Positions 24,316 to 32,635 of a stretch of DNA of 60,781 bases are shown here, one piece after another (within the stretch, counting starts at the first letter, position 1; every line of letters begins with the position of its first letter). Source of the DNA: Bdellovibrionales bacterium (GTDB lineage: Bacteria; Bdellovibrionota; Bdellovibrionia; Bdellovibrionales; JAMPXM01); the NCBI GenBank assembly GCA_005808505.1, contig SYLX01000091.1:1-60781 (forward strand). The letters are read 5' to 3'. The notes beneath the pieces are model-generated. The model searched no databases. It worked only from the letters and a program-made list of their open reading frames with translations, and was not told the DNA's origin. A program made the translations under genes and the position numbers.

Positions 24316-26498
24316 TTCCCGCCCAGTTGTTTCCAAAGGTAAGTCCACTCAAGCGAGCTGAAGTGAATGCGCTGCTCGATGTTAGCTGCAGCTCCGTGTC
24401 CACCTTCGATATTTTCGTAGTAAAGGAATGGATGCTTATACTCCTCTAAGCGAGCCGCCATCTTCCGTGCGTGACCTGGATGAACACGGTCATCCTTGGT
24501 CGATGTCATGATGAAAATGCGCGGATACTTCTTATCTGGAATCACGTTCTGGTAGGGCGAGTACGTCTTGATGTACTCAGCCATCGAAGGATCATCGGGG
24601 TTTCCGTATTCATCCACCCAGCTGAAGCCCGCAAGCAACTTATGGTAGCGGAGCATATCGAGAAGCGGAACTTGGCAAACGACAGCGTTGTAGAGATCCG
24701 GTCGTTGAACGAACACGGAACCAACAAGAAGTCCCCCGTTACTGCCACCTTTGATTCCGAGATGTTGAGGCGAAGTCACTTTGCGACGAATCAGATCCTC
24801 GGCGATGGCGATGAAGTCATCGAATGCTTTCTGACGATTCTTTTGCAGCGCCGCTTGATGCCACTTGGGTCCGAACTCCCCGCCTCCGCGGATATTCGCT
24901 AAGACGAAGACGCCACCTTTTTCGGAGAACACTTTTCCGGTCGCGTTCAAGTAAAACGGCGTCTCAGACACCTTAAAGCCGCCGTATCCGTAAAGAAGCG
25001 TGGGTGCTTTGCCGTCGAACTTCAAATTCTTCGGACGAATGATGAAGTAAGGAATCATCACGCCGTCGCGGCTTGCCGTTTCGTATTGCTCAACGATGAG
25101 GCCTTTTGCGTTGAAGCGCGCCGGAGCTGATTTCAGCTTATCGAGCTTCGGCAAAGCGCCGGCTTTGTCGACTACGGAGTAGATCGAGCTCGGAACCAAG
25201 AAGCTTGAGAAGTTCACGATCAACGTGTCCGAAAACGGATCGCTCGAAGAAATCTCGAGATCACCGTTGTCAGGCGTTTTCACTGTCTCAATCTTCCACT
25301 CGCCATTTTGCGAAAGGCTTGCGCGCAGGAGGCGACCTTTCACATTGGAATACATCTGGATAAAGACGTGATCTTTCGCTGAGACAACCGACTCAATCGA
25401 ATCGCGCTCACCGGGCTCCATGATCAGAACGGGAGCTGCGTTGAAGTCGCGCAAGTCGTAAGCCACGATCGAGCCCGTCTTTAAGAGACGTGTCCCGCTT
25501 TGGAGATCCGAGCGCAAAATACCGATGAGACGATGTTGGAAAACCGTCTTAATGATGAAATCGAGCGGAATCGGGAGCTTCTTCAAATCACCCTTTTCAT
25601 CAACAAGGAATTCTTCGTGCGTGTTGAAGCTGATCCCACGCTCAACCACAGAATAATTACCGACCGGCGTTTTCATCGAGTAGCCGCCGATCCACACGTC
25701 GTCTTCACTGCCCTCGTACAAAACTTTTGTTTCTTCGAGAGGCTGACCGCGTTTCCAAATTCGCGTTTGGCGCGTGTAACCGGCTTTCGTCATGCTGCCG
25801 GGACCAAAATCAGTGCCGACAAAAACGGTATCTTTATCGATCCAGTCGATGCTCGATTTCGCTTCGGGAAGCTGAAATCCGTTTTCGACGAACGTCTTCG
25901 TCTTAAGATCAAATTCTTTCACCACTACGGCATCTTTTCCACCGCGCGAGAGATGCACGAGACAACGATCGTATTCAGGCGCTCGGCAGTCGGCGCGCTT
26001 CCAGACCCAGTTCTCATTTTCTTTTTTCGCAAGGTCGTCGACATCGATGATGACTTCCCACTTCGGCGAAGCTTTTTTGTACTCGCTCAAAGTCGTTCGG
26101 CGCCATAGACCGCGAACGTTCTTCTCGTCTTGCCAGAAGTTGTAGAGGTAGCCACCGAAGAATGTTCCGGTTGGGATGCGGTCTTTCGCGAGAAGGATCT
26201 TGCGAATGTCGCTTTCGATTCCTTTGTAGCGAGGGTCCGATTCAAGTTCCTTTTGCGCCAGAGAATTCCAGCCGCGAACTTTTTCGAGGGCGCGGTCGGA
26301 TTCGATTTCTTCAAGCCAAAGATAAGGATCCGTTTCGCCATCGTTCTCTAAGGTCGAGACTCCGCGAGCTTGTGAACCTTTGACGGGTTTCGATTCTGTG
26401 TTAGCCATGGGCGACTGCCCCGGGCCCGATTGACAAGCCGATACGAGCAAACCAATTGCGCTCAACTGAAGGCATAAGCCTAAAAAAGACATACGCAC
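24312..26498 (-). CDS. Prolyl oligopeptidase (S9A), lipoprotein
   Basis: A 728-residue serine peptidase that cleaves short peptides after proline. The N-terminus (LCLQLSAIGLLVSACQSG) is a lipoprotein signal with lipobox VSAC, placing it in the periplasm or at the outer membrane. A seven-bladed propeller (about 80-430) precedes the alpha/beta hydrolase domain, where Ser near 586 in GGSNGG, Asp near 667 in DDRVHP and His near 699 in GGHGA form the triad. Length is normal for S9A. It heads an operon with three pseudopilin-head-like genes, which suggests a link between them; there is no such linkage in textbook type II secretion loci. Confidence 0.92.
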   Translation of the reverse strand: MRMSFLGLCLQLSAIGLLVSACQSGPGQSPMANTESKPVKGSQARGVSTLENDGETDPYLWLEEIESDRALEKVRGWNSLAQKELESDPRYKGIESDIRKILLAKDRIPTGTFFGGYLYNFWQDEKNVRGLWRRTTLSEYKKASPKWEVIIDVDDLAKKENENWVWKRADCRAPEYDRCLVHLSRGGKDAVVVKEFDLKTKTFVENGFQLPEAKSSIDWIDKDTVFVGTDFGPGSMTKAGYTRQTRIWKRGQPLEETKVLYEGSEDDVWIGGYSMKTPVGNYSVVERGISFNTHEEFLVDEKGDLKKLPIPLDFIIKTVFQHRLIGILRSDLQSGTRLLKTGSIVAYDLRDFNAAPVLIMEPGERDSIESVVSAKDHVFIQMYSNVKGRLLRASLSQNGEWKIETVKTPDNGDLEISSSDPFSDTLIVNFSSFLVPSSIYSVVDKAGALPKLDKLKSAPARFNAKGLIVEQYETASRDGVMIPYFIIRPKNLKFDGKAPTLLYGYGGFKVSETPFYLNATGKVFSEKGGVFVLANIRGGGEFGPKWHQAALQKNRQKAFDDFIAIAEDLIRRKVTSPQHLGIKGGSNGGLLVGSVFVQRPDLYNAVVCQVPLLDMLRYHKLLAGFSWVDEYGNPDDPSMAEYIKTYSPYQNVIPDKKYPRIFIMTSTKDDRVHPGHARKMAARLEEYKHPFLYYENIEGGHGAAANIEQRIHFSSLEWTYLWKQLGGK

Positions 26499-26590
26499 GA
26501 AAACCTCCCCTGCAGGTCAGGAGAGGTTATGCTTGGCTTTCGAGCTCTTCAAGGATTTTACTGGTGTCGAAAAGGTGATCGAGAGCCAGC

Positions 26591-27871
26591 TCAGCGGCTG
26601 TTGCTGGCAACGTGCTCTTCCATCTTGATCTCTTTGAGATAACGCTGGAAGTAAAGGTTTGCGAGCATTGAAGACTTCACTCGCCACTTTTTCTCGTTCA
26701 CGGTTAATGCGGCAACGGCGATGCGCTGATCGCGGTAACGAGCGTAGCCTACAAACCAATCGCATTTTCCTTGAGGATCAGCACCCGTCAAGGAACCCGT
26801 CTTTCCACCGAATTCGACTTCATCGTATTTAGGACCACGGACAATTTGACGGAAGGATTTGCGAGACGTACCGGAAACCACGGTTTGTTTGAAGAGCTTA
26901 CGGAGTTCTTCAGCCGACTGCGGCTCAACAACCACCGAAGCTTGGCGAGGGTGACCTTCGTAGAGGGCTTCACCTTCGGCACTCGTGAGTTTGTTAACAA
27001 CGTAGGGCTCCATCATCACGCCGTCGTTTGCAACTGCTGCTGCGATCAACGCGCCGTGAAGCGGGCTCATGGTGTTATCACGCGTGAATCCAGACGCCGC
27101 AGTAACCACGCTCCAAGGATCGTCAGGGCTGATCTTCGCGTAACCCGTTTGAACGGGCACGTCTGCGCGAATCGGGTGATTGAAGAGAAAGCGCTCCGCA
27201 TACATAAGAAGGTTCTGCGGACCGACGTAGAAGAGACCAAGTTTACCGAAGAAGACGTTCACCGAACGGCCGAACGCTTCTTTCATCGTCATCTTGCGTG
27301 TCCAGCGAGTGACTTGCGTGCTCTCAACGTTCTTTTTATACAGTGTGTGGTTCGCACCATTAAAAGGAACGATCGTGTCGGGTGCTGCTTTTTGCATGTC
27401 GATTGCGGCACTCGCCGTCACGACTTTGAAGATGGAAGCCGCCGGGAAGGTAGCGCGAAGAGCGAGGTTATCAAGACCCGAGTGCTCACGCGAATAGCTC
27501 ACCATCGAAAGAATACGACCCGTCTTCGCATCCATCGCGACGAATGCGCCGTAATCGGGTTGGTACTGGTTCATGAGCTTCTGCATGGCCGCTTGAGTCG
27601 GCTCGTGCAAAGTATAGTCAACTTGCACGGGCTGCTTCTCGCCTTCGATTTCCATCGTGTAGCGAGCCGGGAACTCATTTGCGCGAATCGCTGTTCCCAG
27701 CTGAAGCGCAAGCGTGTCCTTGCTGATTTCGTATTCGTTCTCAACTTCAACTGTGTTCTGAGGTTCGCTTGCCGAAGAGGTCTTGCCCGTCCGAGAGATA
27801 AGGCTAATAGCAATAATGACCAGGCAGAACGCAGCGGCCGCGCCCCAGAATTTCAATACTTTACGATGCAT
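26591..27871 (-). CDS. Penicillin-binding protein, transpeptidase domain
   Basis: Membrane-anchored transpeptidase-fold enzyme of 426 residues, acting on peptidoglycan in the periplasm. One N-terminal helix (FWGAAAAFCLVIIAISLIS) is followed by a short linker and the catalytic domain. The active motifs are SIFK in FPAASIFKVV, SVN in GRSVNVFFGKL and KTGS in EFGGKTGSLTG. The N-terminal dimerisation domain of class B PBPs is absent, and there is no transglycosylase domain, so it is a stripped-down PBP. ATG 27871 is one option; an ATG seven codons upstream is also possible. It is the last gene after two exported unknown proteins. Confidence 0.87.
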   Translation of the reverse strand: MHRKVLKFWGAAAAFCLVIIAISLISRTGKTSSASEPQNTVEVENEYEISKDTLALQLGTAIRANEFPARYTMEIEGEKQPVQVDYTLHEPTQAAMQKLMNQYQPDYGAFVAMDAKTGRILSMVSYSREHSGLDNLALRATFPAASIFKVVTASAAIDMQKAAPDTIVPFNGANHTLYKKNVESTQVTRWTRKMTMKEAFGRSVNVFFGKLGLFYVGPQNLLMYAERFLFNHPIRADVPVQTGYAKISPDDPWSVVTAASGFTRDNTMSPLHGALIAAAVANDGVMMEPYVVNKLTSAEGEALYEGHPRQASVVVEPQSAEELRKLFKQTVVSGTSRKSFRQIVRGPKYDEVEFGGKTGSLTGADPQGKCDWFVGYARYRDQRIAVAALTVNEKKWRVKSSMLANLYFQRYLKEIKMEEHVASNSR

Positions 27872-27977
27872 GTGACCCAGTTTGAATGGCATGTGCGCGC
27901 ACCGTCAAGGTCCAGTCGGAAAAGACGATCTATCCATCTCGATTCCGAACGGTGAAGCCGAACAATGAGACGTTCTC

Positions 27978-28985
27978 TTATTCAACAAGTGTCGAACTTC
28001 TGACGCGCAAATTGATCGACGGCAAACCCGCTCGGTCAGCAGCTTTCCGCCGATTGCGCAGCTTAAAAGCTGTTTCAGAGATTTTCTCAATAACCAGCAC
28101 ATCGCGCACCCGTGTGGCATTTTCTCTCTTTTTGTCACCACAAAATTTTCCGCAGATCCAGCCGCCCCAGGGCATCGCACTCGCAATCCTCACGCCCGTC
28201 AAAACCAAGTCTGCACGGCCGTTGCGGGCGTTTTGAATTTCGTACTCGCCAAGCGACGAGAAGCGGCTCCCTTCTTTAGACTGGTTACCGTGTCCAAAAA
28301 GGAAATAACTTCCGTCTTCTCGAAAACGGAAGGTCCAGCCTCCTGATTCATCCGGCTGATTGAGCTCTCGATCGAGAAGGATCGCCAAACCATTTGCTTC
28401 GAGTTTGGCTCTTACGTCTTGAGAGATTCCAATATCGACCTTTGGATTCTTAGGGATGTTAGGAGCAACATCTAAGCCACGGCCCTGCTTAGCAGAAGCC
28501 GGCTCTGAAGCCTCAATCAACGAAATCACGGCGCCTTTTTCATCAAGGAGTTTGAAGTTTTTCACGCACACCGGATCATTGTGACGAAAATTGAGCGCGA
28601 GGGACTGGACGTCGGTCGAGACCGGTTGGAAGCGAGCAACCGCTTTCGTGTCTCCACCTTCGGCGTAAGCTTTGCGCGCGCCGGGATGTAAAAAGAGATC
28701 GATCCCATCGCTAAAAGATCCTGAGCACGCCTCAATCTGAACAGCGGAGAGTCGCACAGGCTTGTCGAAGGCAAAAGCTAGCTTAGCGAACGTTGTTCCC
28801 GGTCGCGCGCGAAACTCGGCGCTCTTTAATATTTCGACTGGATTGAGACCACTTTGAGAAGTGGCCTCGATCAAAACCTTCGTTGGAGGCTCGACTCGAA
28901 GAGGCGTCACGCGCTGGGCGTGCGCCGCCTCAGAGACAAATCCAACAACAATCAAGAGCGAAGCAACGAACTTCACTTCAAGCAC
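27978..28985 (-). CDS. Exported protein with discoidin-like N-terminal domain
   Basis: A 335-residue exported protein with a signal peptide ending near AHA (residue 23). Residues about 30-170 (including FAFDKPVRLSAVQIEACSG and the FRHNDPVCVKNFKLLD strand with a paired Cys) have the pattern of an F5/8-type discoidin or galactose-binding jelly roll, though I hold that loosely. A second half (FRFREDGSYFLFGHGNQS, then PWGGWICGKFCG with two close Cys) resembles lipocalin-like or DUF sensory strands. It overlaps the upstream exported protein gene by 13 bases. Function unknown. Confidence 0.72.
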   Translation of the reverse strand: MLEVKFVASLLIVVGFVSEAAHAQRVTPLRVEPPTKVLIEATSQSGLNPVEILKSAEFRARPGTTFAKLAFAFDKPVRLSAVQIEACSGSFSDGIDLFLHPGARKAYAEGGDTKAVARFQPVSTDVQSLALNFRHNDPVCVKNFKLLDEKGAVISLIEASEPASAKQGRGLDVAPNIPKNPKVDIGISQDVRAKLEANGLAILLDRELNQPDESGGWTFRFREDGSYFLFGHGNQSKEGSRFSSLGEYEIQNARNGRADLVLTGVRIASAMPWGGWICGKFCGDKKRENATRVRDVLVIEKISETAFKLRNRRKAADRAGLPSINLRVRSSTLVE

Positions 28986-29911
28986 TGAACTTTGAGAACC
29001 GGAGCCTTGGACTTTTTGATGAGGAAGCTGCGCTCAGCTTCTGTCGTGTAGTAGAAATCTAGATCGTTACGATCATAAGTGATCGCTTCTTGTTGCGGGA
29101 GAACATTGATTTTCACCAAACGAATCTCTCCGCGAGCTGCAAGTTCTTGAGTCGTAGGCAAAGTTTTAGCTGACGGATCAAACGAAAGCTCAATTGCATT
29201 CACGTAAGTCAAAAGCAAAAGCTTGCGGCCATCCGCGCTCGCGCTCATGCCCGTAACGATGCCGCCGAGCAAATTATCTTTCGTGATCGCGGGAACATCG
29301 ATCGTTCCGATTTTCTCGAGAGTCTGACCATCAACGTCCGTTCTTCCGCGGAAAACGGTGGCAGCTCCCGCTTTTCCTCCATCTTCTTTCGTAACGATCA
29401 AGAATTCACCATTCGGCAGAAGTGCAAATGCTTCCGCATTGTGAGCGCGATCCGGATACTGAGCCGTGATGTGCGCCACAGGAGCAACCGACGATTTGAA
29501 TGTTGCCGTCTCTTTCACGAAAACGATTTCGATGGTTGAACGTTTGCGCGAATTGTCGCCGATATCCGCAATTGCGATACATGTCTCTTCTGATTTGGGA
29601 CAAGGACCTAGCGAGAGATCCTCCGCATCGCGGGGATCATAGTTTTGAATCGAAACCTTTTTCGGCTGCAGCGTCTTCTCGTCAACAACGTAAAGATTCG
29701 GCCCATCGCCTGAGTCGTTGTTCATATAGAAGCGCGGATAAACCCGTGAGAGCGCCATTCCGCTCGTTTCATCCTGAACGGAATTATCGAGTCTTCCTTT
29801 ATCTTCCGGAATGCTCCAGCTACTGCAAAGAGGCGCAGCGGCTGCGACCGAGCTGATGAGACCAGTGAGAGAAATTGCGACAATTTGTTTAGTGAACCGA
29901 TTTGTTTTCAT
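28973..29911 (-). CDS. Exported propeller-like protein of unknown function
   Basis: A 312-residue exported protein with a signal peptide ending near ASA-AAA (residue 26). Repeating strand pairs with DPRDAEDLSLGPC, CIAIADIGDNSRKR and HNAEAFALLPNGEFLIVTKE resemble the esterase-like or phytase-like beta-propeller in which acid pairs bind metal and the text GDN recurs. No catalytic site can be named. It starts an operon with the discoidin-like protein and perhaps the PBP. Divergent from methylglyoxal synthase. Confidence 0.72.
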   Translation of the reverse strand: MKTNRFTKQIVAISLTGLISSVAAAAPLCSSWSIPEDKGRLDNSVQDETSGMALSRVYPRFYMNNDSGDGPNLYVVDEKTLQPKKVSIQNYDPRDAEDLSLGPCPKSEETCIAIADIGDNSRKRSTIEIVFVKETATFKSSVAPVAHITAQYPDRAHNAEAFALLPNGEFLIVTKEDGGKAGAATVFRGRTDVDGQTLEKIGTIDVPAITKDNLLGGIVTGMSASADGRKLLLLTYVNAIELSFDPSAKTLPTTQELAARGEIRLVKINVLPQQEAITYDRNDLDFYYTTEAERSFLIKKSKAPVLKVQCLK

Positions 29912-30076
29912 GGCGCATGATCATGGAGGCCTCTCTTCGTCGAGGCAACTGAAACTTCTGACACCGAGTATTGATACGGAGCCGCGCGGTGATTGCTCAC
30001 AACGCAAGAACAGACAACAGGTGTTTGCCTAAAGGGATTGCCATCTTCGAATCTCGCGATTACCACTAAATGCAGT

Positions 30077-30493
30077 ATGGCTAAGAAAAAAGTGACGCAA
30101 CAGCGCTCCACGAAATCTCAACGTCCAACGCTCGCACTCATCGCGCACGACGGAAAAAAAGCGCAAATGGTTGCCTTCGTAAAGGACAACTACAAATGGC
30201 TCGAAGAATTTGATTTGATCGCGACTTCAACAACGGGCCAGCTCGTTGCTGAAGCAGGCCTCCCCGTTAAACGCGTACTCTCCGGGCCGATGGGCGGCGA
30301 TGCGCAAATTGCGTCTTCGGTTGCCGTCGGCGCTTGTCAAGGCGTCGTGTTCCTGCGCGATCCGCTCGGCATGCATCCTCACGATCCAGATATTTCCTCG
30401 CTGCTGAGAATATGCGATGTGCACAACGTGCCGCTCGCTACCAACCTTGCATCCGCAATGCTCTTGATAAGAGGGCTAAGGAGAACGAAATGA
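30077..30493 (+). CDS. mgsA: Methylglyoxal synthase
   Basis: Enzyme of 138 residues that turns dihydroxyacetone phosphate into methylglyoxal and phosphate, a bypass of lower glycolysis under phosphate limitation. All the family motifs are visible: LALIAHDGKK, the phosphate-binding STTGQL, SGPMGGDAQI, the catalytic Asp in FLRDPLGMHPHDPD, then LLRICDVHNVPLATN. The start ATG 30077 gives a basic tail of 17 residues before the core; no strong ribosome-binding site precedes it. The stop overlaps the next gene as ATGA. Confidence 0.95.
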   Translation: MAKKKVTQQRSTKSQRPTLALIAHDGKKAQMVAFVKDNYKWLEEFDLIATSTTGQLVAEAGLPVKRVLSGPMGGDAQIASSVAVGACQGVVFLRDPLGMHPHDPDISSLLRICDVHNVPLATNLASAMLLIRGLRRTK

Positions 30494-32541
30494 GAAAAGT
30501 CGCAGCCTTCCTCCTCTTCACACTAGGCTGCATTTTCTCGCCTCTGCTCACCACGGCCGCTCCCAACGAAATACCAGATCCAAGCGTGCGCGGCCCGTTT
30601 GAAGTTTCAAACGCTCAGTACAAACTCGAAGCGAAAATAGATCCGAGCGTTCTCGAAGGCGTGCAGACGGAGCTTTGGAGTCGCGTGTTTTGGCCCAAAG
30701 ATCTAAGCAAGCCACGGCCGCTTTTAGTTTTTTTGCACGGCAATCACGGAACTTGCGGATCCGGCACTAAGCCTCGCAAAGACTCCGATTGTACCTACAC
30801 TTCTAAAGGTACCTGCCCCAGCGGAATGGTGATCACTCCAAATCACGAAGGTTACAATTATCTCGCTCGGCACTTAGCTGGACACGGCTACATCGTCGTC
30901 TCGATCAACGCAAATCGCGGGATCACTTGCGGTGATGGAGAAAGTTTGGATTGGAGCCTGAACCTTGCACGGGGCCGATTGGTGCTGAGACATCTTCAGG
31001 AGCTCAACAAATGGTCGACCACCGGCGGAGCCCCGAAGAGCCTGGGACTCGGTGAACGCGGGCTCGTCGGCAAAATTGATTTTGATAACGTCGGCCTCTT
31101 CGGTCATTCGCGGGGCGGCGAAGGTATGCGAGCGGCGTACAATCTCTATCGCGATCCCGAAAGCCCATGGCCCGCGAAAGTGCCTCGCCTCAATGTAAAA
31201 GGCATTTACGAAATCGGCGCAACCGATGGGCAAGCGCCGAGAGAGCTCAACGCCGACAGCACCGCTTGGAATCAGCTACTTCCGATGTGTGACGGTGATG
31301 TTTCCGATCTCCAAGGGAAGCTCGTCTTCGAACGAATGATCCGTATGACTTTCGAACGTCGTCCTTCGCCTAAGTCGACGTATATGGCTTGGGGCACAAA
31401 TCACAATTACTTCAATACCGAGTGGCAGGAGAACGACGCTTACTCCTGCGACGGCCACGAAAGCATCTACGGAGATGGTTATCAGTCCGTTCCTCAACAG
31501 AAGATCGCTCTTGCGAGCGCGACATCGTTTTTTCTCGCTCATGTTGGGACCAACCGCCAAACGAAGTTTGCAACTCACTTCGATCCAGCTCACCCGCTCC
31601 CGAAATGGGTGACGGAATTAACTCGCGTCGACCGGGATTTCATTCCGACCTTTGATGCGCGCTGGCTTGAGCGACTTGAAGAATTCGTTCAGCCGACAGG
31701 TACCAGCACGCGCCATCAAACAAATGAAGCTCGCGGGATCAACATCGAGCACATTCACGCAACTCCCTTTCACGCGAAAGTCGCGTGGACAAAAGCGAGT
31801 ACCGAAACCTTCCTTCAGCTGAACTGGACGGCGCTCGGCGAGGGCCAGTCGCCGGAGAACTACGCAAGCTTTGATTTCCGCATCTTGCGCCAAACGCAGC
31901 ACTCCGGCTCAAAAGAGCCGACGGATTTTTCCATTTATCTCGTTGATGATCAGAATCGATTGAGTCAGCCCGTGCGACTCAGTCAGGTTAGCCAATTACT
32001 CGGCCCCGCGAATTCAACCGATGCTTATCAGACGATTCGCATTCCGCTTTCGTCATTCGGTTTGGCGAGAAATTTCCGCGCACGCGGAGCCCGCTTTGTT
32101 TTTGACCGCTCTGAAAAAGGCGGCATCCGATTAGCCAACGTCCGATTCACCGCACCCTTTACGTATGCGGTTGCCGGCGCCATGCCGGCGCTTGAGCTCG
32201 AACAAACCCATCCAGCCTTGGTCGCGAAAAACGACACTCCCTTGCGCGAGCTTAAGGCTGAACTTCTGAGCGTGTCGCGCGTGAATCGATCCCGTTTTCT
32301 CAAGAACACGGATGCAATCGAAGTTTCCGTACGGGCACCTGATCGCTTTCCTGTCACCGACTCAGTTCCCGAGCTTCATCTTGGAGAAAGAATTTATCGC
32401 GTAAGCCGATTCCCCGAAGGCAACACAAGTGTTTTGGTCTTCTCAGTGCCCGCAAGCGAAGTTTCTGAGCCCATTGAGGTGCAGCCAATCTCCGTCCGTT
32501 ACTCTCGAACGCGTTGGATGGTGCAGGACCAAGGACAATAA
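30490..32541 (+). CDS. Exported alpha/beta hydrolase with C-terminal beta-sandwich
   Basis: A 683-residue exported protein with a signal peptide (MRKVAAFLLFTLGCIFSPLLTTAA). The first half is an alpha/beta hydrolase: oxyanion-loop LLVFLHGNHGTCG, nucleophile elbow GHSRGGEGMRAAY, and a late His (AWGTNHNYFN) as triad candidate. Several Cys pairs fit export. The C-terminal half (from about residue 440) has beta-strand patterns like a carbohydrate-binding sandwich. The start overlaps the mgsA stop (ATGA) with AAGGAG upstream. Esterase or polymer-degrading activity is plausible, but the substrate is unknown and the coupling to mgsA is odd. Confidence 0.85.
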   Translation: MRKVAAFLLFTLGCIFSPLLTTAAPNEIPDPSVRGPFEVSNAQYKLEAKIDPSVLEGVQTELWSRVFWPKDLSKPRPLLVFLHGNHGTCGSGTKPRKDSDCTYTSKGTCPSGMVITPNHEGYNYLARHLAGHGYIVVSINANRGITCGDGESLDWSLNLARGRLVLRHLQELNKWSTTGGAPKSLGLGERGLVGKIDFDNVGLFGHSRGGEGMRAAYNLYRDPESPWPAKVPRLNVKGIYEIGATDGQAPRELNADSTAWNQLLPMCDGDVSDLQGKLVFERMIRMTFERRPSPKSTYMAWGTNHNYFNTEWQENDAYSCDGHESIYGDGYQSVPQQKIALASATSFFLAHVGTNRQTKFATHFDPAHPLPKWVTELTRVDRDFIPTFDARWLERLEEFVQPTGTSTRHQTNEARGINIEHIHATPFHAKVAWTKASTETFLQLNWTALGEGQSPENYASFDFRILRQTQHSGSKEPTDFSIYLVDDQNRLSQPVRLSQVSQLLGPANSTDAYQTIRIPLSSFGLARNFRARGARFVFDRSEKGGIRLANVRFTAPFTYAVAGAMPALELEQTHPALVAKNDTPLRELKAELLSVSRVNRSRFLKNTDAIEVSVRAPDRFPVTDSVPELHLGERIYRVSRFPEGNTSVLVFSVPASEVSEPIEVQPISVRYSRTRWMVQDQGQ

Positions 32542-32635
32542 GAGGTCTCGGCACTCTTGAAGAACGGTCCTGCCCTCTTCAAACTGAAGGGGTCTAACGG
32601 AGCCGGCTCCGCCGGTCGAGCTAAAGAGGACCCAT

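Noticed and set aside
26771-27955. 394-residue open frame on the + strand
   Set aside because: It runs opposite the penicillin-binding protein, whose SxxK, SxN and KTG motifs are intact; the opposite frame has His/Arg-rich shadow composition.
30334-30489. Earlier start for the exported hydrolase, inside mgsA
   Set aside because: The extra residues are Arg/Ala-rich shadow of mgsA; the ATG at 30490 gives a signal peptide and AAGGAG.
32590-32610. GGAGCCGGCTCC palindrome as a terminator
   Set aside because: No T-run follows and the arms leave no loop; it is probably chance in GC-rich DNA.
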